In this document: positions 17,992 through 25,599 of the stretch, one piece after another
Numbering within the stretch: position 1 is the first letter of the stretch
Layout of the letters: the number at the start of each line of letters is the position of its first letter
Notes under the pieces: model-generated
Seen by the model: the letters and a program-made list of their open reading frames with translations, nothing else
What the model was told of the DNA's origin: nothing
The model's database searches: none
Program-made: the position numbers and the translations under genes
Source of the DNA: Alistipes indistinctus YIT 12060
GTDB taxonomy: Bacteria > Bacteroidota > Bacteroidia > Bacteroidales > Rikenellaceae
Direction: 5' to 3'
NCBI RefSeq assembly: GCF_025144995.1
Contig: NZ_CP102250.1
Coordinates: 372,001 to 436,000, forward strand
DNA: 64,000 nt

Positions 17992-19071
17992 ATGGAGAAA
18001 ATTTACAGGATACTGGTCATCAATCCCGGTTCGACCTCGACCAAAATCGCCGTATTCGACAACGAAAAGGAAGTTTTTTCACGGACGCTGCGCCATTCGA
18101 CCGAGGAGCTGCAACCGTATAAACAGGTGGCGGACCAGTTCGGATTCCGGAAGCAGTTGATCGTCGATGCACTTTTGGAGGCGAATATCGATATTCAGTC
18201 GCTTTCGGCAGTGATTGGCCGGGGTGGCTTGGTCAAACCGATTCCATCGGGCGTTTACGAGGTAAACGAAACGTTGAAGCACGACCTGATCCATGCCCCG
18301 CAAGGCGAGCATGCGTCCAATTTGGGCGGATTGCTGGCGGCCGATATTGCTGCGATGGTTCCCGGGGCAAAGGCTTATATCGCCGATCCGGTGGTGGTTG
18401 ACGAACTGCAGGATATCGCGCGGATCGCCGGGCATGAATTGTTCAAGCGGGTTTCGATTTTCCACGCCCTGAACCAAAAAGCCGTCGCACGCGCTTATGC
18501 CCGCAGTGTCGGCAAACAGTACGACGACCTGAATCTGATCGTGGCCCATCTGGGCGGTGGTATTTCGGTCGGGGCACACCGGCACGGCCGTGTGATCGAT
18601 GTCAGCAACGCATTGGACGGTGAAGGTCCCTTTTCACCCGAGCGTTCCGGGGCGCTGCCGGCCAAACAACTGGTTGACCTCTGTTTCAGCGGTCGCTATA
18701 CCGAACGGGAGGTCGACCGGATGATCAGCGGCCGGGGCGGTTTGGTGTCGCTGACAGGGTCGAACAATGTGAAAGAGCTGGTAGAACGCGGTCTGAACGG
18801 CGACCAGAAGACACTGCGCATTATCGAAGCGATGGCCTATAATGTCGGCAAAGAGGTGGGCTGTATGGCGGCTGTCCTGCACGGTAATGTCAATGCGATC
18901 CTGATCACCGGCGGTATAGCTTACAGCGCTTTCATCTGCGACTACATCAAAGCGATGGTGGAGTTCGTTGCCCCGGTCGTGGTAATCCCTGGGGAGGATG
19001 AAATGCAGGCCCTGGCTGACAACGCCCTTGAGGTTTTGCGCGGCGAGCGGCAGCCCGAAGTATATAAATAA
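17992..19071 (+). CDS. buk: Butyrate kinase
   Basis: Makes ATP and butyrate (or a branched short-chain acid) from the acyl phosphate supplied by Ptb. The 359 residues are of Buk length, shorter than acetate kinase. The N-terminal INPGSTSTK phosphate motif, AHLGGGIS and the GRGGL segment are family signatures of the ASKHA superfamily. It forms a two-gene operon with ptb and ends at a bidirectional terminator shared with pyruvate kinase. Straight-chain versus branched-chain use cannot be distinguished from sequence alone. Confidence 0.93.
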   Translation: MEKIYRILVINPGSTSTKIAVFDNEKEVFSRTLRHSTEELQPYKQVADQFGFRKQLIVDALLEANIDIQSLSAVIGRGGLVKPIPSGVYEVNETLKHDLIHAPQGEHASNLGGLLAADIAAMVPGAKAYIADPVVVDELQDIARIAGHELFKRVSIFHALNQKAVARAYARSVGKQYDDLNLIVAHLGGGISVGAHRHGRVIDVSNALDGEGPFSPERSGALPAKQLVDLCFSGRYTEREVDRMISGRGGLVSLTGSNNVKELVERGLNGDQKTLRIIEAMAYNVGKEVGCMAAVLHGNVNAILITGGIAYSAFICDYIKAMVEFVAPVVVIPGEDEMQALADNALEVLRGERQPEVYK

Positions 19072-19172
19072 TCGAACTTGTATTAAATAGGTGCCTTCCG
19101 GGAATGTGGATACGGCCTTGCAGAAGTTGTGGTAAGGCTTGCCTGTACAGGTGAAGATAACAGCCGAATGTA

Positions 19173-19211
19173 AAAGATAAGGGGTGAACATGGCGTTCAC
19201 CCCTTATCTTT
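19173..19211. terminator. Bidirectional terminator between buk and pyk
   Basis: A perfect 17-bp inverted repeat (19173-19189 with 19195-19211) with a 5-base loop has A-rich and T-rich flanks and lies between convergent genes. Confidence 0.85.
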
Positions 19212-19260
19212 TTGTAGTGTCTTGCTTCTTTTTCGTTTGGATGCAGAAGGTTACGGCAGG

Positions 19261-20709
19261 CTACTTTGCATTGGTCAGTGCCTTGTGTTCCAGGTTCAGT
19301 ACATTGCCGATCTCCATGAACGAGGCGCCTTTGGCTGCGCCGAAACTGCCGCCCAGTACGACGATCAGGTCCTCTTTCGAGAGCCATTTCTTCTCCTCGA
19401 GGTAGTAGAGGATGCTGAGCAGGAAGCCTTCGTGGTTGATGGACGGCTCGCTGTAAATCGCATGGATGCCGTAAGAGATAGCCAAGTGGCGCATGACGCT
19501 TTTGCGGTAGCAAACGGCGAAGACGGGTTTTTGGCTGCGGAAAGCGGCCAGGTAGCGCCCGGTGCGCCCCGACAGCGTGTCGATCACGATCGCTTTGACG
19601 GGCAGGTTCAGCGTGGCACGCACGGCCGACCGGCACAATTGCGCCGTAATTTCGTTGTTGATGCGCACGAGGTTCATCTCGATGTTCGGGTTGCTGTGGT
19701 CCTTTTCCACTTCGGCGGCAACGCGCGCCATCGTTTCGACCGCTTCGACCGGATAGTCGCCGTTGGCCGTCTCGCCACTGAGCATAACTGCGTCGACTCG
19801 CTGGTAAATCGCGTTGGCCACGTCGCTGATCTCGGCCCGGGTGGGGCGCGGATTGCTGATCATCGTGTGGAGCATCTGTGTGGCGATGATGACAGGGATT
19901 TTGCTTTCGATACATTTGTTGACCAGAAAGCGCTGTGTGCCGGGAATCCTTTCGGCCGGGATTTCCACCCCCAGGTCACCGCGGGCCACCATGATGCCGT
20001 AGGTTTCGTCCAGGATTTCGTCGATGTTGTTCACGCCTTCCTGGTTCTCGATCTTCGAAATGATTTTGATCGTACTGTTGCGTTCCTCGATGATCTTTTT
20101 TACCGCAAGCACATCCTCTTTTTTGCGGACGAACGAATGGGCGATAAAGTCGATATCCATGTCGATGGCCCAGTTGATGAATTCGAAGTCACGCTCGGTC
20201 ACCGACGGCAGGTTGATGGGGACATTGGGTATGTTCACGCTTTTACGCGGCTTGATGACCCCGTTGTTCTTGACGCGGCAAATCAGCTCATCGTCTTTTT
20301 TTTCAGTCACTTCCATTTCCAGTTCGCCATCGTCGATCAGGATGGCGGCCCCTACCGGAACATCTTTGTAAATCGAAGAGTCGTTGACGTACACCACTTC
20401 GTTGTTGGAAGGTTCGTTCGTTTCGGAGCCTTTGATCCGGATCATGTCCCCGCGCGACACCTTAATGCCGGTTTCGAAGCCGGGCGCCATACCGGTTACA
20501 CGGATTTCGGGGCCTTTGGTGTCTATGATAATGGCAATGCGGTCCGATACTTTGCGGACGTTCTCCACCACCTTGGCGGCGCTTTCGGTCGTTACATGCG
20601 CCGAATTGATACGTGCGGCGTTCATGCCCGCTTCATACAGCGACCGGATAAACTCGACGTCGCATCGTTGGTCCGAGATCGTCGCGATAATTTTAGTCCT
20701 CTTCTTCAT
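19261..20709 (-). CDS. pyk: Pyruvate kinase
   Basis: Last step of glycolysis: phosphoenolpyruvate and ADP to pyruvate and ATP. The 482-residue protein has the A-domain barrel, B-domain lid and C-terminal domain. KIISKIENQEG carries the catalytic lysine and MVARGDLGVEIP the metal-binding acidic residues. The N-terminal substrate loop reads NSAH rather than the commoner NFSH; I regard this as a subfamily variant rather than damage. It converges with buk. A 7-bp hairpin (20727-20746) lies in its short 5' leader. The aroQ gene is upstream on the same strand with a 130-base gap, so pyk probably has its own promoter. Confidence 0.95.
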   Translation of the reverse strand: MKKRTKIIATISDQRCDVEFIRSLYEAGMNAARINSAHVTTESAAKVVENVRKVSDRIAIIIDTKGPEIRVTGMAPGFETGIKVSRGDMIRIKGSETNEPSNNEVVYVNDSSIYKDVPVGAAILIDDGELEMEVTEKKDDELICRVKNNGVIKPRKSVNIPNVPINLPSVTERDFEFINWAIDMDIDFIAHSFVRKKEDVLAVKKIIEERNSTIKIISKIENQEGVNNIDEILDETYGIMVARGDLGVEIPAERIPGTQRFLVNKCIESKIPVIIATQMLHTMISNPRPTRAEISDVANAIYQRVDAVMLSGETANGDYPVEAVETMARVAAEVEKDHSNPNIEMNLVRINNEITAQLCRSAVRATLNLPVKAIVIDTLSGRTGRYLAAFRSQKPVFAVCYRKSVMRHLAISYGIHAIYSEPSINHEGFLLSILYYLEEKKWLSKEDLIVVLGGSFGAAKGASFMEIGNVLNLEHKALTNAK

Positions 20710-20839
20710 CTTGTGTTTCTGTTAACCGGAAGCCAGGCAGCTTCCGTTTTTATCTTAATCTTCAATCGTGTGTTGTTTCGAATATTCTCGCTGACCGTGC
20801 CAATATACCTCGCCCGAGAGGTAAATACGTTCAGGAATG

Positions 20840-21259
20840 TTAAAGAAAACTCAGGATGGCCAGCCGGTACGAATCGAGTCCGAATCCCATCACCGATCCT
20901 TTGCATTTGGGCGCGATCAGCGAGATGTGGCGGAACTCCTCCCGGGCCAGTATGCACGAGATGTGCACCTCCACAACCGGCACCAGTTCCTGCACGCCGC
21001 CGATCGCATCAGCCAGCGCGACGGAAGTGTGTGTATAGCCACCGGCATTCAGGATAACGCCGTTGTATACGCCGCGCGCCTCGTGAATGCGATTGATCAG
21101 TTCGCCTTCGACATTGGATTGGAAGTAGTCCAATTCTACCTCGGGAAACATGCCTTTGAGCTCCTGCAGGTAGGAGTCGAAAGAGCGCTCCCCGTAAATG
21201 TCTTTTTCGCGCTGGCCCAGCAAGTTCAGGTTGGGCCCGTTCATAATCAATAATTTCAT
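20840..21259 (-). CDS. aroQ: 3-dehydroquinate dehydratase, type II
   Basis: Third step of the shikimate pathway, 3-dehydroquinate to 3-dehydroshikimate. The start at 21259 (MKLLIMNGPNLN) gives 139 residues, typical of the small dodecameric type II enzyme. An ATG four codons upstream is possible. The flexible-loop tyrosine is in DIYG, the substrate-binding segment is NAGGYTHTS, and the EVHIS and EEFRH motifs are present. It stands opposite thiL, with divergent -7 elements separated by 24 bases. Confidence 0.93.
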   Translation of the reverse strand: MKLLIMNGPNLNLLGQREKDIYGERSFDSYLQELKGMFPEVELDYFQSNVEGELINRIHEARGVYNGVILNAGGYTHTSVALADAIGGVQELVPVVEVHISCILAREEFRHISLIAPKCKGSVMGFGLDSYRLAILSFL

Positions 21260-21296
21260 CGCATTCGTCAATTTGCCTGATTATCCAAATTCGCCA

Positions 21297-21304
21297 CAAA
21301 AATA
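21297..21304 (-). promoter_or_regulatory. Putative -7 element for aroQ
   Basis: Minus-strand TATTTTTG fits TAnnTTTG, about 38 bases upstream of the aroQ start. Confidence 0.5.
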
Positions 21305-21328
21305 CAGCACCGAATCGAATATTTCGCA

Positions 21329-21336
21329 TATTTTTG
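21329..21336 (+). promoter_or_regulatory. Putative -7 element for thiL
   Basis: Plus-strand TATTTTTG fits TAnnTTTG and diverges from the aroQ element in the same short intergenic region. Confidence 0.5.
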
Positions 21337-21388
21337 CAGTTAAATTGCAGGAATAGTTTGTTTCCGAAAGGTTTTTATACATATTGCA

Positions 21389-22333
21389 ATGGATTTAAGT
21401 GGTTTAGGTGAATTCGGACTGATCGAGCTGATCCGGGAACGGTTCGCGTCAATTCCCTCGCATGGATGTGAAGGAATCGGTGACGACTGTGCGGTTCTGC
21501 CGCTCAATACGACGGAATCGATGGTCGTAACGACCGATCTGCTCGTGGAGGATATTCATTTCCTGCGTGATCGGATCACTCCTGAACAGTTGGGACGCAA
21601 ATCCCTTGCCGTAAACCTGAGCGATGTCGCGGCTATGGGGGCTGCCCCGGTCGCATCGTTTCTCTCTTTGTCATTGCCGCCGGGTGTGACCGGAGTGTGG
21701 ATCGACGCGTTTTTAGCCGGTTATCACGCCCTCTCGACCCAGTTCGGCGTGCCGCTGTTGGGGGGCGATACCACATCGGCCAGGGACCGACTCACCGTCA
21801 GCGTAACGGCTATCGGCCGCGCAGAAAACACACATCTCAAACGGCGCGGAGACGCCAAACCGGGAGACAGGATATTCGTAACCGGATACCTGGGCGATTC
21901 CGCCCAAGGACTGCAGGATATGCTCTCCGGCCGGGATACGCCCTTCATTGCTTTACATAATAAGCCAGAACCATTTGTAAATGAAGGTATCTGGCTAGGA
22001 GGGCGGAATGAGGTGCATGCGATGATGGATATATCGGACGGTATTGCATCGGATCTGCTGCACATTTTACAAATGTCGGGGGTTGGTGCAGAAGTCTCGC
22101 TCGATATGATTCCGACGAACACCCCTATCGAACTGGCTGTTGCGGGCGGGGAAGACTATAAGCTTTTGCTGACGGCGGATGTGGGTGCAGCGGCACGGCT
22201 GGCCGAAGATTATAAGGCAAAATTCGGTGAACCGCTTTATGAAATCGGCCGGATTGTAGCAGGAGAAGAGATTCGCTGGTTGGATCGCGGCAATCCTGTT
22301 TTGCTTGAATGTGAGGGTTTTGCCCATTTTTAA
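21389..22333 (+). CDS. thiL: Thiamine-monophosphate kinase
   Basis: Phosphorylates thiamine monophosphate to the active cofactor thiamine diphosphate. The 314 residues show the ThiL N-terminal motif GLGEFGLI, the metal-binding IGDDCAVL segment, TTDLLVEDIHF, and the VNLSDVAAMGA and GGDTT segments of the PurM-like ATP-binding fold. thiD follows after 29 bases, so the two thiamine genes likely share a transcript from the -7 element at 21329. No TPP riboswitch was recognised upstream. Confidence 0.94.
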   Translation: MDLSGLGEFGLIELIRERFASIPSHGCEGIGDDCAVLPLNTTESMVVTTDLLVEDIHFLRDRITPEQLGRKSLAVNLSDVAAMGAAPVASFLSLSLPPGVTGVWIDAFLAGYHALSTQFGVPLLGGDTTSARDRLTVSVTAIGRAENTHLKRRGDAKPGDRIFVTGYLGDSAQGLQDMLSGRDTPFIALHNKPEPFVNEGIWLGGRNEVHAMMDISDGIASDLLHILQMSGVGAEVSLDMIPTNTPIELAVAGGEDYKLLLTADVGAAARLAEDYKAKFGEPLYEIGRIVAGEEIRWLDRGNPVLLECEGFAHF

Positions 22334-22362
22334 CCGAAGCATTGCTTTTTAAAGAGATGTCC

Positions 22363-23172
22363 ATGAAACACTATAAAAAAGTTCTGACGATCGCAGGTTC
22401 CGACAGCGGAGGAGGTGCCGGCATACAGGCCGACATTAAAACTATGTCTGCCTGCGGCTGTTATGCGATGAGTGCGATTACGGCTATTACCGCCCAGAAT
22501 ACGGTTGGGGTGAGCAGGATTCACAATGTTCCGGCCGATATGGTGGCGGCGCAAATTGCCGCGGTATTGGAGGATATCGGGGTCGACGCGGTGAAGTTGG
22601 GAATGTTGCCGACTGAGGCGTCTGTCGTTGCGATTGCCGGGTTGTTAAAGAAATACGAAGTAACCAATGTGGTGCTCGACCCGGTGATGGTTTCCACTTC
22701 GGGTAGCCGATTGATCGATGAACCGGCTGCTGAGGCGATCCGGACCCACCTGTTTCCGTTGGCAACGGTTGTAACACCGAATATTCCCGAAACAGAATAC
22801 CTGACTGGGTTGGAAATTGGGTCGGAAGCGGATTTCGCTGGTGCTGCCGTTGCCATGTCGCAGCAGCGGGTGCGGGCGGTTTTGTTCAAGGCGGGGCATT
22901 TGGATGGAGAGACGTTGACCGACTATCTGTTTGATAGCGAAAAACTTATTCGCCATTACCGTTACGAGCGCATTAATACGCTGAATACACATGGAACGGG
23001 ATGTTCGTTATCCTCGGCCATCGCTTCATATCTGGCATTGGCATATCCTCTGGCAGAGGCTGTCCAGCTGGCGGAAAATTATCTGCACAAGGCGATTCTC
23101 AACGGCTGCGAGTACCGGCTCGGCCACGGTCACGGCCCGGTGCATCACTTTTATAAATGGTGGGCGGAATAG
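22363..23172 (+). CDS. thiD: Bifunctional hydroxymethylpyrimidine kinase/phosphomethylpyrimidine kinase
   Basis: Phosphorylates HMP twice to HMP diphosphate for thiamine synthesis. The ribokinase-like fold is clear: IAGSDSGGGAGIQADIKT near the N-terminus, the QNT segment, DPVMVSTSG, and the ATP-site NTHGTGCSLSSAIAS near the C-terminus. Three in-frame ATGs are possible (22342, 22357, 22363). The last is preferred because AAAGAG sits at ribosome-binding distance and homology begins immediately, giving 269 residues. It is downstream of thiL in the same direction. Confidence 0.93.
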   Translation: MKHYKKVLTIAGSDSGGGAGIQADIKTMSACGCYAMSAITAITAQNTVGVSRIHNVPADMVAAQIAAVLEDIGVDAVKLGMLPTEASVVAIAGLLKKYEVTNVVLDPVMVSTSGSRLIDEPAAEAIRTHLFPLATVVTPNIPETEYLTGLEIGSEADFAGAAVAMSQQRVRAVLFKAGHLDGETLTDYLFDSEKLIRHYRYERINTLNTHGTGCSLSSAIASYLALAYPLAEAVQLAENYLHKAILNGCEYRLGHGHGPVHHFYKWWAE

Positions 23173-23192
23173 GCCCGGTAGATATTAATTGC

Positions 23193-23200
23193 TATCTTTA
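23193..23200 (+). promoter_or_regulatory. Putative -7 element for the FtsB/DivIC gene
   Basis: TATCTTTA is one base from the TAnnTTTG consensus. It would place the transcription start just upstream of the proposed GTG start at 23216. Confidence 0.35.
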
Positions 23201-23215
23201 CGAAAAATCGGGACA

Positions 23216-23506
23216 GTGAATTTCTCCGTAAACAAATTCCTGAAAGACCGCAGGCTGTGGATGATCTCGATCATTATCTTTATCCTGTTGATAACGGTTT
23301 TCGACAAAAATAACTTGATCGAGGTATGGAAGCTCAACCAGCAACTGAATGAACTGGAGAGCCAGCGCGACTATTACCAGCAGAAGATCACGCAGGACAG
23401 TACGATTCTTGAAAATCTCAAAGACGATACCTTCCTGGAGCGTTATGCCCGCGAACATTACCTGATGAAACGTCAGGGAGAGACAATTTATATTATCAAA
23501 GAGTAG
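23216..23506 (+). CDS. Septum formation initiator family protein (FtsB/DivIC-like)
   Basis: A bitopic inner-membrane division protein. From the GTG at 23216 it has about 96 residues: a short basic cytosolic N-terminus, one transmembrane helix (about residues 15-32), then a coiled coil (NQQLNELESQ onward) and the C-terminal patch ERYAREHYLMK typical of the DivIC/FtsB family. In known systems this family joins the FtsL/FtsQ complex at the septum. A longer frame begins at a TTG (23189), but the putative -7 element overlaps that start, so GTG is preferred. Confidence 0.82.
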   Translation: MNFSVNKFLKDRRLWMISIIIFILLITVFDKNNLIEVWKLNQQLNELESQRDYYQQKITQDSTILENLKDDTFLERYAREHYLMKRQGETIYIIKE

Positions 23507-23514
23507 AGGTAAGG

Positions 23515-24153
23515 CTACGGAATTCTCATATACTTATGTGTTTGCACTGAGATATTCCATTGCGGATTGCCTTTCGCATACTCCACGATCGCTTCGATCA
23601 TCCCATCGTAGCGGCTCCATTCGGGTTGCAGGTAAAGGCGGCACCGCTCCCCTACTTTAGCAGCGTTCTCTTCCGCCCAAGCGAAATCGCCGGGTGTTTC
23701 GATAATCACTTTCAGTTCATCGGCTTTCGGAAAAACCGAAGGAACGGGCGGTTGCTGTTTTTTCGGAGAGAGGCAAATCCAGTCGAAGTGCCCGCTCAAT
23801 TCATGAGCACCGGAGGTTTCGAGAAAAATCTGCAATCCTTTTTTGGCTAAAGCATCGGTCAGATAGTCCAGCGGATAGAGCGACGGTTCTCCCCCGGTGA
23901 TGACGATGGCTTGTGCGGGGTAGGAACAGGCCCGTTCCACGATTGTGTCTACCTCGGTCGGCGGGAAAAGTTTGGGATTCCACGTCATTTTGGCGTCACA
24001 CCAACGGCATCCTACGTCACAACCGCCCAAGCGGATGAAATAAGCGGGTTTACCGGTGTGGAATCCTTCGCCTTGTATCGTGTAAAAATCCTCGACCAGC
24101 GGCAGGCGGCGGCCGCCGTCGAGCAGATCCTCGTTATTCTGCTGCAAGTTCAT
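23515..24153 (-). CDS. queE: 7-carboxy-7-deazaguanine synthase
   Basis: Radical SAM enzyme that forms the 7-deazaguanine ring from 6-carboxytetrahydropterin on the queuosine pathway. The 212 residues have the family's compact partial barrel. The cluster-binding cysteines are C45, C49 and C52 in the standard Cx3Cx2C spacing. The TIQGEG motif precedes them and GGEPSLYP follows. The gene overlaps the end of hpt by 20 bases, which indicates translational coupling. The other que genes are not in this window. Confidence 0.93.
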   Translation of the reverse strand: MNLQQNNEDLLDGGRRLPLVEDFYTIQGEGFHTGKPAYFIRLGGCDVGCRWCDAKMTWNPKLFPPTEVDTIVERACSYPAQAIVITGGEPSLYPLDYLTDALAKKGLQIFLETSGAHELSGHFDWICLSPKKQQPPVPSVFPKADELKVIIETPGDFAWAEENAAKVGERCRLYLQPEWSRYDGMIEAIVEYAKGNPQWNISVQTHKYMRIP

Positions 24154-24685
24154 AAATGTCTTTCAGGTTGCGACCCAGCTGATCGTAGTCCAATCCGTAG
24201 CCTACGATGAATTTATCGGGGATCGCCATCGCGTAGTAATCGATCTTGTGCTCTTTTTTGTAAGCTTCGGGTTTGAACAGTAATGTGGATACCGATATGC
24301 TGGCGGGGTTGTGCCCGATGAGCGAACGGATCAGGTGTTCTATGCTGCCGCCCGTGTCGACGATGTCCTCGACGATAATGATATGGCGTCCCCGGAGGTT
24401 GTTGGTCAACCCGATCAGCTCCTGCACCGCCCCCGTGGACGAGGTGCCGTTGTAAGAGGCCAGCTTGACGAAAGAGACCTCACAGGTGAAATCGATATGC
24501 TGGAGCAGCTCGGCCATATACATAAACGAACCGTTGAGCACTCCCAGAAACAAGGGGCACTCCCGCCGGGCATAATCGCGGTTGATCCTTTGGGCGACTT
24601 CCCCGATCGCTCCGACCAGTCGGTCGTGCGGAATGGAGAGCCGGAATGTTTTGTTGTGCAGGCGGATGGTCTGGGTCGCAGCCAT
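24134..24685 (-). CDS. hpt: Hypoxanthine phosphoribosyltransferase
   Basis: Salvages hypoxanthine (and probably guanine) to IMP/GMP with PRPP. The 183-residue type I PRTase has the PRPP loop IIIVEDIVDTGGS and the upstream SYNGTSSTG flexible loop. It is the first gene of a two-gene operon with queE, whose start lies inside the hpt 3' end. It diverges from purE, so purine salvage and de novo synthesis genes share one intergenic region of about 100 bases. Confidence 0.94.
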   Translation of the reverse strand: MAATQTIRLHNKTFRLSIPHDRLVGAIGEVAQRINRDYARRECPLFLGVLNGSFMYMAELLQHIDFTCEVSFVKLASYNGTSSTGAVQELIGLTNNLRGRHIIIVEDIVDTGGSIEHLIRSLIGHNPASISVSTLLFKPEAYKKEHKIDYYAMAIPDKFIVGYGLDYDQLGRNLKDIYELAAE

Positions 24686-24736
24686 ATTCGTGAAATTTTA
24701 TCGCGGACGGCCTGTGTGAAATCGGCCGTTTGTGCT

Positions 24737-24744
24737 TATCTTTG
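24737..24744 (+). promoter_or_regulatory. Putative -7 element for purE
   Basis: TATCTTTG matches the consensus, 45 bases upstream of the purE ATG. The matching hpt promoter on the other strand is not obvious. Confidence 0.55.
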
Positions 24745-24788
24745 CGCAAAATTAGCAATTAATCGCCAATAATAAAACCGCACCGCAC

Positions 24789-25301
24789 ATGACACCCAAA
24801 GTGAGCATTATCATGGGCAGTACCTCGGACCTGAAGATCATGGAGGAGGCCGCCAAATTTTTCGATGAAATGGAAATTCCGTACGAAATTAACGCGCTTT
24901 CGGCACACCGTGTGCCCGAATTGGTGATGGATTTCGCGAAAAACGCCCACAAAAGGGGCATTAAGGTGGTTATTGCCGGTGCCGGCGGCGCGGCTCACCT
25001 GCCCGGTGTCATCGCTGCGCTCACCCCGCTGCCTGTAATCGGCATTCCGATCAAATCGTCGAACTCGATCGACGGGTGGGACAGCATCCTGTCAATTTTG
25101 CAGATGCCTGCGGGTATCCCCGTGGCCACGATGGCGCTCGACGGTGCCCGCAACGGAGCGATTCTTGCCGCACAAATCATGGCCACCGGCGATGAAGCGC
25201 TGATGGGCAAGGTGCTGGAATTTAAGGCGACGCTCGCCAAGAAAATCGAAAAAGCCAATGCGGAACTGGCGCAGGTCAAAATGAAATTTAAGACTAACTA
25301 A
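24789..25301 (+). CDS. purE: N5-carboxyaminoimidazole ribonucleotide mutase (class I PurE)
   Basis: Rearranges N5-CAIR to CAIR in de novo purine synthesis. The 170 residues match class I PurE. GSTSDL (10-15) and the SAHR segment with the catalytic histidine are intact, and AGAGGAAHLPG follows. It is followed after 8 bases by a small membrane-protein gene. Its partner PurK is not in this window. Confidence 0.95.
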   Translation: MTPKVSIIMGSTSDLKIMEEAAKFFDEMEIPYEINALSAHRVPELVMDFAKNAHKRGIKVVIAGAGGAAHLPGVIAALTPLPVIGIPIKSSNSIDGWDSILSILQMPAGIPVATMALDGARNGAILAAQIMATGDEALMGKVLEFKATLAKKIEKANAELAQVKMKFKTN

Positions 25302-25309
25302 TCCCCCTT

Positions 25310-25492
25310 ATGGACGATCAAACGCCCGTAAAACCCAATAAGACAACAGTAAGGATGATGATCATACTCATCATCCTGCTGTTGATCGGGATTGCGACCC
25401 GATGGAAGTATATCGAAAAGGAGATTGTCGACGTCACCCGGGGGATGTTCAATAAGGAGGCTCCTGCCGCGGACTCATTGCAAAGAAAGTAA
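25310..25492 (+). CDS. Small single-span membrane protein, unknown function
   Basis: A 60-residue product with a polar N-terminus, one strongly hydrophobic segment (about residues 16-30, rich in Ile and Leu) and a charged C-terminal half. No family was recognised. It starts 8 bases after purE, which argues that it is a real, co-transcribed gene. Its role and any link to purine synthesis are unknown. Confidence 0.55.
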   Translation: MDDQTPVKPNKTTVRMMIILIILLLIGIATRWKYIEKEIVDVTRGMFNKEAPAADSLQRK

Positions 25493-25599
25493 TTCGCAGT
25501 AACCGTCATCTCGTGCGATCTTACGCATGCCATTGTACATATCCGAGAGACGACAGCGGTTACAATTTGTGGAGGTGTAAGATTAAAGGCCTTTCATGG

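Noticed and set aside
19261-20709. Pyruvate kinase as defective because its substrate loop reads NSAH instead of NFSH
   Set aside because: All other catalytic motifs are intact and similar loop variants are, to my knowledge, common in Bacteroidetes pyruvate kinases.
20727-20746. Hairpin followed by T-run on the plus strand in the pyk leader
   Set aside because: No plus-strand gene ends there. It lies in the 5' leader of the minus-strand pyk gene and may have no role, so I do not call it a terminator.
19222-21057. 611-codon plus-strand frame opposite pyruvate kinase and aroQ
   Set aside because: Antisense of two conserved genes, crossing their intergenic gap; composition is that of a codon-mirror frame.
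21337-21388. TPP riboswitch before thiL-thiD
   Set aside because: The leader is about 50 bases and lacks the conserved TPP (thi-box) core sequences; salvage-type thiamine genes often lack it.
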